DNA of 64,000 bases from Bacteroidota bacterium. Its GTDB lineage: Bacteria; Bacteroidota; Bacteroidia; Chitinophagales; Chitinophagaceae. Position 1 is the first letter of the stretch. Each line of letters starts with the position of its first letter. Positions 43,077 through 53,688 of this stretch are shown here, piece by piece. The notes under the pieces were generated by a model that saw nothing but the letters and a program-made list of their open reading frames with translations, had not been told where the DNA came from and did not search any database. The DNA is taken from contig JAIUNW010000002.1 in the NCBI GenBank assembly GCA_020161535.1, positions 124,001 through 188,000 of the forward strand, given 5' to 3'. A program made the position numbers and the translations under genes.

Positions 43077-44384
43077 ATGCAATTTCCACGGATTGGACGG
43101 TTCATTTATAAGGTGCTGGCGATCGGCACACTGCTGTTTGTCGCCCTCCCCACACGCGCCCAGTTCCTGATGGATATGCTCGATACCAGCAAGATGACGG
43201 GCAAAAACCTGCTGGGTATTTACGAGAAATACAATTACCTGACGATCATCGGTTATATGCAACCGCAGTTTCAGGTGGTGTCAGAAAAGGGGGCTCGTAC
43301 CTTCGCCGGACCAGAATTTGGTGCCAATGTAAACAACCGGTTCACCCTTCGCCGAGGCCGTATCCGCTTTGATTACACCCGTTTCAATAAAGATGAAAAG
43401 GCCAGCGTGCAGTTCGCTTTCCAGTTTGATGGAACCGAAAGGGGCGTGGTGATCCGCGATTTCTGGGGCCGCGTTTTTGAAAACCGATGGCAGGTATTCA
43501 CTTTGTCGACGGGTATGTTCGCCCGACCTTTCGGCTATGAGGTGAACTATTCATCGATCGACCGCGAATCGCCCGAAAGGGGCCGGATGTCGCAAACCCT
43601 GATGAAAACGGAACGCGATCTCGGGGCCATGATCAGTTTTGAGCCAAGGCGGAAGGGCCACAAATTTGCGTGGCTCAAAGCCGATTTGGGGGTTTTCAAT
43701 GGCCAGGGACTCGCAGGCCCGGCCGAATACGATTCGTACAAAGACTTTATCAGCCGGGTAGGCATGAAGCCGCGGCAGCTCACGCCGACAATCAAACTCT
43801 CCGCTGCGGTATCGATGTTTACCGGCGGCTTCATGCAAAGCAGTAAATACAGTTATCGCTTTGACAAAGGCGCTGCTGCCTACCAGGTCGATTCCAGTGA
43901 GTCAAACATTGGCACCAAGGCCCCGCGTCGATATGCCGGCGCTGATATGCAATGGGAATTCAAACACCCGAAAAGCAAAACGGTGTTCCGGGCCGAATAC
44001 TGGCTGGGTAAACAAACCGCCACGGCCAATACCAGCGAAACGCCCGCCGGCCTGCCCAACGAAGCTTTGTACACCCGCTCCTTTAACGGCGCATTCTTTT
44101 ACCTGCTGCATACCATCGGTAAAAACCAGTTTGCGTTGAAATACGATTGGTACGATCCGAACACAGCGGTTTCAGGTAAAGCTATCAAAGATGGTGCAGC
44201 TCATTTTACCGGCGCTGATATCAAGTATAAAACCCTCGGCATGGGTTATATCAATTATATCAATTCCAACCTGAAACTGGTGTTGTGGTATGACCTGGTG
44301 AAAAATGAATCGACCGCGCTGACGGGCTATACCAACGACTTGCGCGACAATGTTTTTACCTGCCGACTGCAGTTTCGTTTTTAA
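43077..44384 (+). CDS. OprO/OprP-type phosphate-selective porin
   Basis: A 435-residue outer-membrane protein with a signal peptide ending TRAQF. The family pattern of paired short beta strands is clear: GYMQPQFQVVSEKGA, NRFTLRRGRIRFDYTRFNKD, VQFAFQFDGTERGVVIRDFW, and a C-terminal DNVFTCRLQFRF ending in Phe as barrel proteins do. OprO/P-like porins favour anions such as phosphate. The gene is divergent from DUF47-pit, which supports a phosphate role. Specificity is inferred from family and neighbours. Confidence 0.86.
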   Translation: MQFPRIGRFIYKVLAIGTLLFVALPTRAQFLMDMLDTSKMTGKNLLGIYEKYNYLTIIGYMQPQFQVVSEKGARTFAGPEFGANVNNRFTLRRGRIRFDYTRFNKDEKASVQFAFQFDGTERGVVIRDFWGRVFENRWQVFTLSTGMFARPFGYEVNYSSIDRESPERGRMSQTLMKTERDLGAMISFEPRRKGHKFAWLKADLGVFNGQGLAGPAEYDSYKDFISRVGMKPRQLTPTIKLSAAVSMFTGGFMQSSKYSYRFDKGAAAYQVDSSESNIGTKAPRRYAGADMQWEFKHPKSKTVFRAEYWLGKQTATANTSETPAGLPNEALYTRSFNGAFFYLLHTIGKNQFALKYDWYDPNTAVSGKAIKDGAAHFTGADIKYKTLGMGYINYINSNLKLVLWYDLVKNESTALTGYTNDLRDNVFTCRLQFRF

Positions 44385-44442
44385 ATTTAGTGTCTTAGCC
44401 GGCTTTTTGCTGCTGGCTATTATGTTTTCTCTATCTTAATGA

Positions 44443-45711
44443 ATGTTTTCCCGTAAACAATGGCTTCAAGCCATGTACATGGCCATAGTGGTCTTTTGCC
44501 TGTATTCATCCCTGTTTTGTTTTAGAAAGGCATTTAATGTGGCTGCTTTTGAGGGGCATACCCTTTTCGGGATTTCGTATAAAGTGGTATTGGTTATAAC
44601 ACAGGTATTGGGTTATATGGCGAGTAAGTTTTACGGTATTGGTTTTATTGCTTCTTTGCGGCGGTATAACCGCGGACAACTCATCTTTCTTCTCGCCGGT
44701 ATTGCACTCGCCTCCTGGTTGCTATTCGCCCTGGTGCCCGCACCCTGGGGTTTCTGGTGCCTGCTGTTTAGCGGTTTTCCGCTGGCATTGCTATGGGGTA
44801 TTGTTTTTTCGTATGTGGAAGGCAGGCGCATGACCGACCTGATCAGTGCGGCACTGGCAGTCAGTTTTATCTTCGGCGCCGGACTGGCCAAATCAGTAGG
44901 CAAGGCCGTCATGAGTGCCGGCGTTAGCGAACAATGGATGCCGTTTTTAACCGCCGCCATCTTTGTATTACCAATTATTATTTGTACCCGATTGGCTGAT
45001 CGTTTTCCCGCACCCGATGCAGACGACATCGCCCATCGAACAGAGCGCAAGCCGATGAGTAAAAGCGATCGCTGGCAATTGATGAAGCAATATGGCGGCG
45101 GACTCATTCTCCTGATCGGCGTCTATATTCTCGTCACCATCTTAAGAGAGGTTCGCGACAGTTTTATGGCAGACATGTGGCGGGAGTCAGGTGAATCATT
45201 TTCAGCCTCCGTTTTTGCACAAACGGAAACCATCATCACCCTGGCCCTGCTGCTGGTCATTGCAGCGATGGTGCTGGTAAAAGACAATTGGAAAGCTTTT
45301 TCGCTTACGCACCTCCTGCTCTGTGTGGGTTTCGCATGCTGCCTCTTGGCCACCCTGCTTTATCGTCAACAAAATATCAGCACCTGGTGGTGGATGTTAT
45401 TGATTGGCCTCGGCCTCTACTTGGTATATATACCTTTTAATAGCATCCTGTTTGATCGTTTTATTGCCAGCTTTGCCATTGTGGGCAATGTAGGATTTCT
45501 GATCTACCTGGCCGATTCGTTCGGTTACCTCGGCAGTGTAACGGTGATGCTTGTACGCAATTTCTCCGGCAGCCAAATTCAATGGCTGGAATTTTTCCGG
45601 TCGCTGCTGATGGTGGTGGGTGTGGTCGGTTTGTTATTGTCGGCAGGAAGCTGGTGGTACTTTGCAAGAAAAATTCGCCGATTCAACTCTCTTTCGAAGA
45701 AGGCAGCGTGA
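44443..45711 (+). CDS. DUF5690 family MFS-like membrane protein
   Basis: A 422-residue polytopic membrane protein with about twelve helices arranged as in major facilitators. The N-terminal SSLFCFRKAFNVAAFEG and ISYKVVLVITQVLGYMASKF match DUF5690 proteins, widespread in Bacteroidota but without assigned substrate. A central loop (RLADRFPAPDADDIAHRTE) separates the two halves. The last 29 bp overlap the 3' end of the convergent histidine kinase gene. Confidence 0.82.
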   Translation: MFSRKQWLQAMYMAIVVFCLYSSLFCFRKAFNVAAFEGHTLFGISYKVVLVITQVLGYMASKFYGIGFIASLRRYNRGQLIFLLAGIALASWLLFALVPAPWGFWCLLFSGFPLALLWGIVFSYVEGRRMTDLISAALAVSFIFGAGLAKSVGKAVMSAGVSEQWMPFLTAAIFVLPIIICTRLADRFPAPDADDIAHRTERKPMSKSDRWQLMKQYGGGLILLIGVYILVTILREVRDSFMADMWRESGESFSASVFAQTETIITLALLLVIAAMVLVKDNWKAFSLTHLLLCVGFACCLLATLLYRQQNISTWWWMLLIGLGLYLVYIPFNSILFDRFIASFAIVGNVGFLIYLADSFGYLGSVTVMLVRNFSGSQIQWLEFFRSLLMVVGVVGLLLSAGSWWYFARKIRRFNSLSKKAA

Positions 45712-46738
45712 AACCAATCGTTGTACCCACATCGGGTTTGCTGCGCACATGCATAAACTCGCCATGCGCTTCGATGATATGTTTACAAATGGCGAGCCCC
45801 AGGCCGGTGCCACCTTTGTCGCGGCTACGCGCTTTATCGGTTCGGTAAAATCGTTCGAATATACGGGGCAGGTGTTCTTCGTCAATGCCAATACCGTCGT
45901 CGCTGATCTCTACCAGTACTTTGAATTCGTCGGTATTGTACACACTGGCTACAATGGTTCCGTTCGGCTTTCCATATTTCGCACTGTTGGCAATCAGGTT
46001 GATTAAAACCTGCCTGATTTTTTCTTTGTCGGCAAATACATAAATGGGCGATTCGCATCCTTTCTTGATAGACGCTGTGATCGTTTTCTGGTTCAGTTTG
46101 AGCGACAAAGATTCTATCACTTCCCTGATCAGGTCCTGGATCACAAAGTATTGTTTGTACAATATTTGTTCACCCGATTCGAGTCTTGAAATTTCGTCGA
46201 GGTCGTTCATCAGTGTCACCAGCCTGTCTACATTGCGGCCTGCATTCTCCAGAAATTTCTTGCTCACGGCCGGGTTTTCCATCGCGCCACTCAACAAAGT
46301 GTCAACATATCCCTGGATCGCGAAAATGGGCGTTTTGAATTCATGCGCCAGGTTCTGTAGAAACTCTTTTCTAAACGCTTCGTTGCGTTTCAGCACCTGG
46401 ATCTCGCCTTCGCGTTGCGCTGCCCACTTCTCCACATCGTCTTTCACTTCGTCGATGCTTTTTTGCGGAATAATATACTTGTTGTAAAACTCTTCGCGTT
46501 TGCTCGCCTTTGTTTGGTAAATAAACTTGTAGATGAGTTTGATACGCCGGTAAATAAAGCGTTGCAGGAAATAGAAAATGAGTCCGTAAGAAACCAGGAA
46601 CAACAGCGTAAAGTAAATCAGCGCCAGTTTCCAACCGCCATTTACCAATAAGTTGGCCAGTGCCACGAGCGTGGCGATCGACAGGGCCAGTATAGCGGCC
46701 ACCTGACTGGGCGATAAATGCTTAAAATCAAAGCGCAA
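45683..46738 (-). CDS. PhoR-like sensor histidine kinase
   Basis: A 351-residue membrane histidine kinase. Two helices (about 13-33 and 38-60) are joined by only a few residues, so there is no periplasmic sensor domain, as in E. coli PhoR. The phosphoacceptor is H132 in LQNLAHEFKTPIFAIQGYVD. The catalytic domain has N, G1 and G2 boxes: VLINLIANSAKYGKPNG, EISDDGIGIDEEHLPRIFER and RDKGGTGLGLAICKHIIEAH. The response regulator gene lies 11 bp upstream. A phosphate link is inferred from topology and the neighbouring pit/porin genes. Confidence 0.9.
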   Translation of the reverse strand: MRFDFKHLSPSQVAAILALSIATLVALANLLVNGGWKLALIYFTLLFLVSYGLIFYFLQRFIYRRIKLIYKFIYQTKASKREEFYNKYIIPQKSIDEVKDDVEKWAAQREGEIQVLKRNEAFRKEFLQNLAHEFKTPIFAIQGYVDTLLSGAMENPAVSKKFLENAGRNVDRLVTLMNDLDEISRLESGEQILYKQYFVIQDLIREVIESLSLKLNQKTITASIKKGCESPIYVFADKEKIRQVLINLIANSAKYGKPNGTIVASVYNTDEFKVLVEISDDGIGIDEEHLPRIFERFYRTDKARSRDKGGTGLGLAICKHIIEAHGEFMHVRSKPDVGTTIGFTLPSSKES

Positions 46739-46749
46739 TCTATTTTCTT

Positions 46750-47436
46750 TTATGCGTCAAATTTATAACCAACCCCTTTAACCGTCGTGATACAATCGAG
46801 CCCGAGTTTCTGCCTGATTTTGCGGATATGTACATCGATGGTGCGATCGCCTACAATAACATCGTTCCCCCAAACCTGGTTCAGGATCTCGTTGCGGAGA
46901 AATACCCGCCCGGGCCGGGAAGCCAGCAGGTACAACAACTCAAATTCTTTTTTGGCCAATACTTTTTCTTCGCCCGCAACCCGAACGTTGAACTGCTGCG
47001 GATTGATCACCAATTGATCGATCGTCAGCACGCCGGCATTGCTGTCTTCTTTTTTGGCCACCCGGCGAAACAGCGCATTCACACGGCTTAACAGCAACTT
47101 GGGACTGATGGGCTTGTTCACATAGTCGTCGGCCCCCGTATCCAGTCCCTTCATCTGGCTTTTTTCGTCGCTCAGTGCTGTCAGAAAAATGATCAGGGTT
47201 TCTTTAAAAGCAGGTTGTGTTCGTAGGATCTCGCAAACTTCTACCCCTGTTTTCTTCGGCATCATGATGTCGAGAATAATCAGGTCGGGTTTTACCTGTT
47301 TGGCCTGGCTAAGGGCTTCATCACCGTCTTTGGCGGTGAAAACCTCGTAGCCTTCGGTCCGGAGATTGTATTCGATTATCTCCAGGATATCCGGTTCATC
47401 GTCGGCGATCAGGATTTTTTTGCCCTTGTTATCCAT
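46750..47436 (-). CDS. PhoB/OmpR-type response regulator
   Basis: A 228-residue two-component regulator. Receiver domain (about 5-120): acidic pair in ILIADDEPDILEIIEYNL, phosphoacceptor D56 in LIILDIMMPKKTGVEV, and conserved Thr and Lys in FLTALSD and YVNKPISP. The C-terminal winged helix (about 135-228) has NEILNQVWGNDVIVGDRTID and VHIRKIRQKLG. ATG at 47436 was taken instead of the TTG at 47442. It lies 11 bp before the PhoR-like kinase gene, so the pair is one operon. Confidence 0.94.
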   Translation of the reverse strand: MDNKGKKILIADDEPDILEIIEYNLRTEGYEVFTAKDGDEALSQAKQVKPDLIILDIMMPKKTGVEVCEILRTQPAFKETLIIFLTALSDEKSQMKGLDTGADDYVNKPISPKLLLSRVNALFRRVAKKEDSNAGVLTIDQLVINPQQFNVRVAGEEKVLAKKEFELLYLLASRPGRVFLRNEILNQVWGNDVIVGDRTIDVHIRKIRQKLGLDCITTVKGVGYKFDA

Positions 47437-47452
47437 TAACAATTTCTTTACG

Positions 47453-47460
47453 CAAAGTTA
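47453..47460 (-). promoter_or_regulatory. TAnnTTTG -7 box of the two-component operon
   Basis: TAACTTTG on the minus strand, 16 bases before the regulator ATG at 47436. Leader of about 10 nt. Confidence 0.52.
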
Positions 47461-47535
47461 ATCAGCCTCGCTAAGCGGCCAATTTTCAAGTGATTATGAA
47501 ATTGTTAAGCGGAAAACATACGGAAACGGCCAAAA

Positions 47536-47565
47536 TTGCGTTGTACAGGTTGCATTGTATCTTTG
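47536..47565 (+). promoter_or_regulatory. TTG-N19-TATCTTTG promoter of the caspase-like gene
   Basis: TTG at 47536-47538, a 19-base spacer and TATCTTTG at 47558-47565: the best two-part match in the window. It gives a start near 47571 and fixes translation at the ATG at 47584. Confidence 0.68.
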
Positions 47566-47583
47566 ATCCAGTACCCGACAACT

Positions 47584-49782
47584 ATGAATAAGCTGCTATC
47601 GATCCCCTTTTTCTTGTATTTCGGCCTTACCGCCGTTGCACAAAACGCTGTGCCCCGCTATACTATCGACCGGGGCCGGGTGATTTTCCATGAAAATATT
47701 GATAAGGAGCAGAAAAAACTCTACCAGCAGCCCGGATCCTATTTCAAGGGCTATATTCCTTTGTCGAAAGACGAGGCTTTTAACAGCCAGGTACATTATT
47801 CCATCATCGATCAGGTGGATGAAATGCAGATGGACATTGAGATCGATACCCTGCTCAAAGACAACGAAAAAAAGAAATACCTCAAAGGCCTCGAAATACT
47901 GGTAAAACAGATCGGCACCGGTACGCGCAGCCGTACTTATTCGGCCGCCCTGGTGCCAGCCATGGTACATAATTTTGCAGCAGCCATGGCCCTCGACCGG
48001 CAGAACAAGGGCATCGATCCCATTGTGGCCGACCAACCTTATTGGGTGGGCAAAAACCTGGTAGACTGCTTTTCTTATCCTGAAAACCGCGGTGTGCCAG
48101 CCAGCAAACAGATTCTCATTCTCAAATACCTGGAACTGTATCCCGAAAAGACCATGGTCTATTTGCGCTCGAACAGTTCATATGCCAAAAGGGATAGCCT
48201 GATTGGCGCCGAAGCCCGTCGCGACCCGCGAAAAGTGTATGATTTTGCCCAGGGCAACGATGCCATGGCGCGTTATATCCGGATCCATCCCGATCCCGTG
48301 GTAAAAGTGATTGCTGAAATGGCAACCAGCCGCAGCGGTCAACTGTATTTCCCTTTTATTGACGAAATCTATCGGGGCAAACTCACCTTCGACGATATCG
48401 ACAAAGTAAAAGACAACGATCTTGAATACTATCGCCTGATGGTGAAAGTGCGCATGCAGCATACGGCCCGCATGATCCAGAAAGATACCCCCATGGAACG
48501 CAAGGCCCTGGTGGAACGCATGGAGAACAAAGCCCGGCAGTACTATATCAGCCAGATCAATGGCCTGCACAATGCCGCCGACCCCATCCGTTTCAAAGTG
48601 CTGGAGCCACTACAGCCCAACGAATTGTATTATCTCTGCGTATTGGGCGAAGATGAAATTTATACCTCCAGCTACCGGGGTGTTTTTAAAAGAATCATCC
48701 AGAAACTGAAAGGCACGCCCACCGATAGTTTGTTCATGACCATGAACTTCGACTATTTCCGGAAATTCATCAAGATGGCGGCGGCTTACAATGAATTGGA
48801 TACGCTGTTAAAGCTGATGCCCGACAGCAATGCCACTGTGTTGATGAAATCGTTTATGTTCGGCCTGGAAAGAAATACCAACCTGCGAAATGTGGAAGAT
48901 GCGGTCGACGTGGCCGACGCCTACAGCAGTATTTTCGAAAAGAACAAACTGTTGGCGGCCAATATGCTCGAAGAAGCCCGCCAGAACTACAATCGTTGTC
49001 AGCAAAACGGCGATGCCAACGGACAAAAAGTCTATTTCATCGAGAAATCGCTTTTTGAATCGGCCGATTCTACCAATAAAATGGATGTGTCGAAAGTGTT
49101 GGGCATACCACCAGTATTTGACGTGCCCTTCGATCGACTGATTGATACAGCCGGCCGCGTGGTGCAGCAAGTATTTTTCTATGGTGATGAAGACAAAGAC
49201 GGACAAACATCTTATGCGAATTTCATGACCCTGTTTCGCAACAAGGCCGACTGGACCATCGCTGAGAATGCCGACTATGTAACTATCAAGAGCAACAAGG
49301 GTAAACCCGTTTGGATATTTGCCAACAAACCGCTGTATGGCGAAAACGATCCCGATGCCAAGGCGCAGCAAAAACTACGGGCCTACCTGGATGAAAAAGG
49401 GTTGGAGCCAACCATCTATATCCACCGCGGACATAGTTACCACGTGAAATCATCGCTCGAACAAATTACGCCTACTGCCCGCATCGTTATTTTGGGTAGC
49501 TGCGGTGGTTATAATAACCTCAACGAAGTGTTGTCGATCAGTCCCGATGCGCATATCATTTCTTCCAAGCAAATTGGTACCCGCACGGTGAATGAACCCA
49601 TCCTCAACGCCATCAACGCTGATTTGCGCAATGGTAAATCGGTTGAGTGGATCCCCATGTGGACCGAGCTCAGCAAGCAGTTTACCGGAGAGGCGAAAGA
49701 ACGATTTGACGATTACATTCCACCGTATAAAAACCTGGGCGCGATCTTCATCAAAGCCTATCGCGGTGTTGACGAACCCTGA
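47584..49782 (+). CDS. Large secreted protein with caspase-like (clan CD) His/Cys signature
   Basis: A 732-residue exported protein (signal MNKLLSIPFFLYFGLTAVAQ). The first 500 residues are mostly helical with no recognised domain. A D535-E-D-K-D539-G loop resembles an EF-hand calcium site. The C-terminal region reads as strand-His-helix-strand-Cys: TIYIHRGHSYHVKSSLEQIT with H614 and H617, then ARIVILGSCGGYN with C640. This is the layout of gingipain/caspase-type cysteine peptidases, though the His-Cys spacing (23 residues) is shorter than usual. Whether it is a peptidase or a degenerate relative is not shown. No type IX sorting domain is seen at the C-terminus. It has its own promoter. Confidence 0.6.
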   Translation: MNKLLSIPFFLYFGLTAVAQNAVPRYTIDRGRVIFHENIDKEQKKLYQQPGSYFKGYIPLSKDEAFNSQVHYSIIDQVDEMQMDIEIDTLLKDNEKKKYLKGLEILVKQIGTGTRSRTYSAALVPAMVHNFAAAMALDRQNKGIDPIVADQPYWVGKNLVDCFSYPENRGVPASKQILILKYLELYPEKTMVYLRSNSSYAKRDSLIGAEARRDPRKVYDFAQGNDAMARYIRIHPDPVVKVIAEMATSRSGQLYFPFIDEIYRGKLTFDDIDKVKDNDLEYYRLMVKVRMQHTARMIQKDTPMERKALVERMENKARQYYISQINGLHNAADPIRFKVLEPLQPNELYYLCVLGEDEIYTSSYRGVFKRIIQKLKGTPTDSLFMTMNFDYFRKFIKMAAAYNELDTLLKLMPDSNATVLMKSFMFGLERNTNLRNVEDAVDVADAYSSIFEKNKLLAANMLEEARQNYNRCQQNGDANGQKVYFIEKSLFESADSTNKMDVSKVLGIPPVFDVPFDRLIDTAGRVVQQVFFYGDEDKDGQTSYANFMTLFRNKADWTIAENADYVTIKSNKGKPVWIFANKPLYGENDPDAKAQQKLRAYLDEKGLEPTIYIHRGHSYHVKSSLEQITPTARIVILGSCGGYNNLNEVLSISPDAHIISSKQIGTRTVNEPILNAINADLRNGKSVEWIPMWTELSKQFTGEAKERFDDYIPPYKNLGAIFIKAYRGVDEP

Positions 49783-49798
49783 TAGACCCATTCCTGCG

Positions 49799-49806
49799 TA
49801 TATTTG
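49799..49806 (+). promoter_or_regulatory. TAnnTTTG -7 box of the ABC exporter gene
   Basis: TATATTTG ends 6 bases before the ATG at 49813. The expected transcription start coincides with the start codon (leaderless). Confidence 0.48.
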
Positions 49807-49812
49807 CCGTTC

Positions 49813-51588
49813 ATGAGCGGCCAAAAGAAGATTTTTGATACGGGTTTGTTGCGAAGGGTCTTCGGGCTGGCGCGGCCTTATAAAAACAAAGTTTTTTTAT
49901 CGCTGGCACTCGCCATCGCGTTGGCCCTGCTCACGCCGCTGCGGCCCTGGTTGATTCAAATCACCGTAAATAAATACATCCGGAACGGACTCATCGATTG
50001 GGTATGGCGGATTACATTGATTCAGTTGGGCATACTGTTGATTGAAACCACGGCCCGCTTTCTGTTTTCGTTTACGACTTCCTGGCTGGGACAAACCGTG
50101 GTGAAAGACCTGCGGGTAACGGTGTTCAACCGGGTAATGCGGCTAAACCTGTCGCAGTTTGATAAAACGCCGATTGGTACTCTTACCACCCGCACCATTA
50201 ATGATATTGAATCGATCAACGAGATTTTTTCCGACGGATTGATCCCCATTATTGCAGACCTGCTCTCGATCATTTCCATCCTGATCGTGATGTTTGTAAC
50301 CGATTGGAAATTGTCGCTGATTTGCCTGGCGCCCTTTCCGATTTTGATTGTTGCCACTTATGTGTTTAAAGAATCGGTGAACAAGTCATTCATCAAAGTG
50401 CGCAATGCGGTGGCGGCGTTGAATGCGTTTGTGCAAGAGCACCTGACGGGTATACAGGTGGTGCAGGCCTTTGCTGCCGAAGACCGGGAGTATGCGAAGT
50501 TTAAGAAAATCAACCGTGAGCACCGCAACGCCAATATCAGGGCCATTTTTGCCTATTCCGTTTTTTTTCCGGTGGTGGAAATTGTACTCGCGGTGGCAAC
50601 GGCTATTCTTGTTTGGTGGGGCGCTTCTGCTGCCACGGCCATGACGCCCGATGCGGCCGCCGCCATGACGGGGAAAATGATCGCGTTTATCCTCTACCTC
50701 AACCTGCTGTTCAGGCCCTTGCGGGTGATTGCCGACAAATTCAATATTCTGCAAATGGGCATGGTGGCCAGTGAGCGGGTATTCAAAGTGGTTGACAACG
50801 ATGACTATATTAAAACGGAAGGCAGTTTTGCGCCCGAAAAAGTGAGGGGCAAAATTGAATTCGACCAGGTGTCATTTGCGTATGTGGATGACCGTTATGT
50901 GCTGCGCGATATCAATTTTGTGGTGAATCCCGGTGAAACGGTGGCCCTGGTAGGACATACCGGCAGCGGCAAAACATCCATCATCAGTTTGCTCAATCGC
51001 CTGTACCAGATTCAGCAAGGGGTTATCCGGATCGATGATGTTAATATCGACGATTATCAACTGGCGGCCCTGCGCCGGCAAACCGGGGTGGTGTTGCAGG
51101 ATGTGTTCCTGTTTTCGGGATCGATATTGGATAATATCACTTTGCGAAACCCGGCTATCAGTCGCGAGCAGGTAGAATCGGCCGCGCGATTGATCGGCAT
51201 GCACGATTTTATCATGCAGTTGCCCGGTGGTTACGACTATAAGGTGATGGAACGGGGCGCCACACTATCGTTGGGGCAGCGGCAATTGCTCTCCTTTATC
51301 CGGGCGCTTTTATACGACCCGTCGATCCTGATCCTGGACGAAGCCACTTCGAGCGTGGATACGGAAAGCGAAAAGCTGATCCAGCACGCCATCGATACCC
51401 TGATTGCGGGCCGAACGGCCATAGTGATCGCCCACCGCCTGAGTACCATCCGGAAAGCGGATAAGATTATTTTACTGGAGAAGGGGGTCATCAGGGAAAT
51501 GGGTACGCATGAAGAGCTCCTGGCGCGCAAAGGCTATTATTATGAGTTGGTAGAAAGCCAGTTTCAGCGGGCCACTGCGGTGGTCTAA
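49813..51588 (+). CDS. MsbA-type ABC exporter (fused permease and ATPase)
   Basis: A 591-residue half-transporter that works as a homodimer in the inner membrane. Residues 1-325 hold six helices; the ATPase domain follows with Walker A GHTGSGKTS, Q-loop VVLQDVFLFSGSI, signature ATLSLGQRQ and Walker B ILILDEATSSVD, plus the H-loop IAHRL. Signature LSLGQ is a slight variant of LSGGQ. The substrate is not visible; lipid or drug export is usual. ATG at 49813 was preferred to an upstream TTG at 49804. Confidence 0.92.
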   Translation: MSGQKKIFDTGLLRRVFGLARPYKNKVFLSLALAIALALLTPLRPWLIQITVNKYIRNGLIDWVWRITLIQLGILLIETTARFLFSFTTSWLGQTVVKDLRVTVFNRVMRLNLSQFDKTPIGTLTTRTINDIESINEIFSDGLIPIIADLLSIISILIVMFVTDWKLSLICLAPFPILIVATYVFKESVNKSFIKVRNAVAALNAFVQEHLTGIQVVQAFAAEDREYAKFKKINREHRNANIRAIFAYSVFFPVVEIVLAVATAILVWWGASAATAMTPDAAAAMTGKMIAFILYLNLLFRPLRVIADKFNILQMGMVASERVFKVVDNDDYIKTEGSFAPEKVRGKIEFDQVSFAYVDDRYVLRDINFVVNPGETVALVGHTGSGKTSIISLLNRLYQIQQGVIRIDDVNIDDYQLAALRRQTGVVLQDVFLFSGSILDNITLRNPAISREQVESAARLIGMHDFIMQLPGGYDYKVMERGATLSLGQRQLLSFIRALLYDPSILILDEATSSVDTESEKLIQHAIDTLIAGRTAIVIAHRLSTIRKADKIILLEKGVIREMGTHEELLARKGYYYELVESQFQRATAVV

Positions 51589-51671
51589 GACCTGTTGGAT
51601 GTAATTATTATTTAATATCTAAAAAGGGCCCAACAATTCGGTAATCGGCCTTTCAATTCCCTGCTTTCACC

Positions 51672-51679
51672 TATCTTTG
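51672..51679 (+). promoter_or_regulatory. TAnnTTTG -7 box of the ATP synthase operon
   Basis: TATCTTTG lies 20 bases before the atpB ATG, leader about 14 nt. A TTTC at 51651-51654, 17 bases upstream, is the nearest -33 candidate. Confidence 0.55.
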
Positions 51680-51698
51680 CGCAAAATTTACAACCGGC

Positions 51699-53088
<1,390 letters not shown>

Positions 53089-53099
53089 TCATGAAAAAT

Positions 53100-53138
53100 G
53101 CTGCATCCAACGCAAAGGGCCGAGGGTGCAGCTTTTTT
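53100..53138 (+). terminator. Internal terminator/attenuator between atpE and atpF
   Basis: Stem GCTGCATCC (53100-53108) pairs with GGGTGCAGC (53124-53132) with one T-G wobble and is followed by six T. It lies inside the atp operon, so it would reduce read-through and favour subunit c message. Confidence 0.8.
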
Positions 53139-53177
53139 ACCTGTGTATTGTGAAAAAACGAAATTGAAAATAGAACC

Positions 53178-53678
53178 ATGGAACTGTTAACACCCGACCT
53201 CGGTTATTTTGTATGGACGCTGATTGCTTTCCTGTTGGTATTTTTCATTCTGAAGAAATTTGCCTGGAAGCCTATTTTGTCGACCTTGAGCGACCGGGAA
53301 AAAAACATTGCTGATTCCATTGCCACCGCCGAAAGGGTGAAGAAGGAAATGGCGCAATTGAAATCAGAAAACGAAGCCCTGATGCACAAAGCCCGCGAAG
53401 AGCGTGCTACCATGTTGAAAGAGGCGAAAGAACTGAGTGATAAACTGGTGTTCGAAGCCCGTGAGCAAGCCAAACTGCAAGCCAATAAAATTGTAGCCGA
53501 TGCGCAGATCAGCATCGACCAGCAAAAAAATGCGGCGATGATTGAATTGAAAAACAGCGTGGGTAATATGGTGGTAGAAGTGGCCGAGAAAGTGCTGCGC
53601 AAAGAATTGTCGAACAAAGCAGAGCAGGAGCAATATATCCGCACCCTGGCCAGTGAAATTCCCTTAACCCGGAACTAA
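53178..53678 (+). CDS. atpF: F1Fo ATP synthase subunit b
   Basis: A 166-residue peripheral stalk subunit. One membrane helix (about 8-26, YFVWTLIAFLLVFFILKKF) is followed by FAWKPILSTLSDREKNIADS and a long charged helix that dimerises. Length is normal. It follows the internal terminator by 39 bp and precedes atpH by 10 bp. Confidence 0.95.
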   Translation: MELLTPDLGYFVWTLIAFLLVFFILKKFAWKPILSTLSDREKNIADSIATAERVKKEMAQLKSENEALMHKAREERATMLKEAKELSDKLVFEAREQAKLQANKIVADAQISIDQQKNAAMIELKNSVGNMVVEVAEKVLRKELSNKAEQEQYIRTLASEIPLTRN

Positions 53679-53688
53679 ATTTTTTCAA

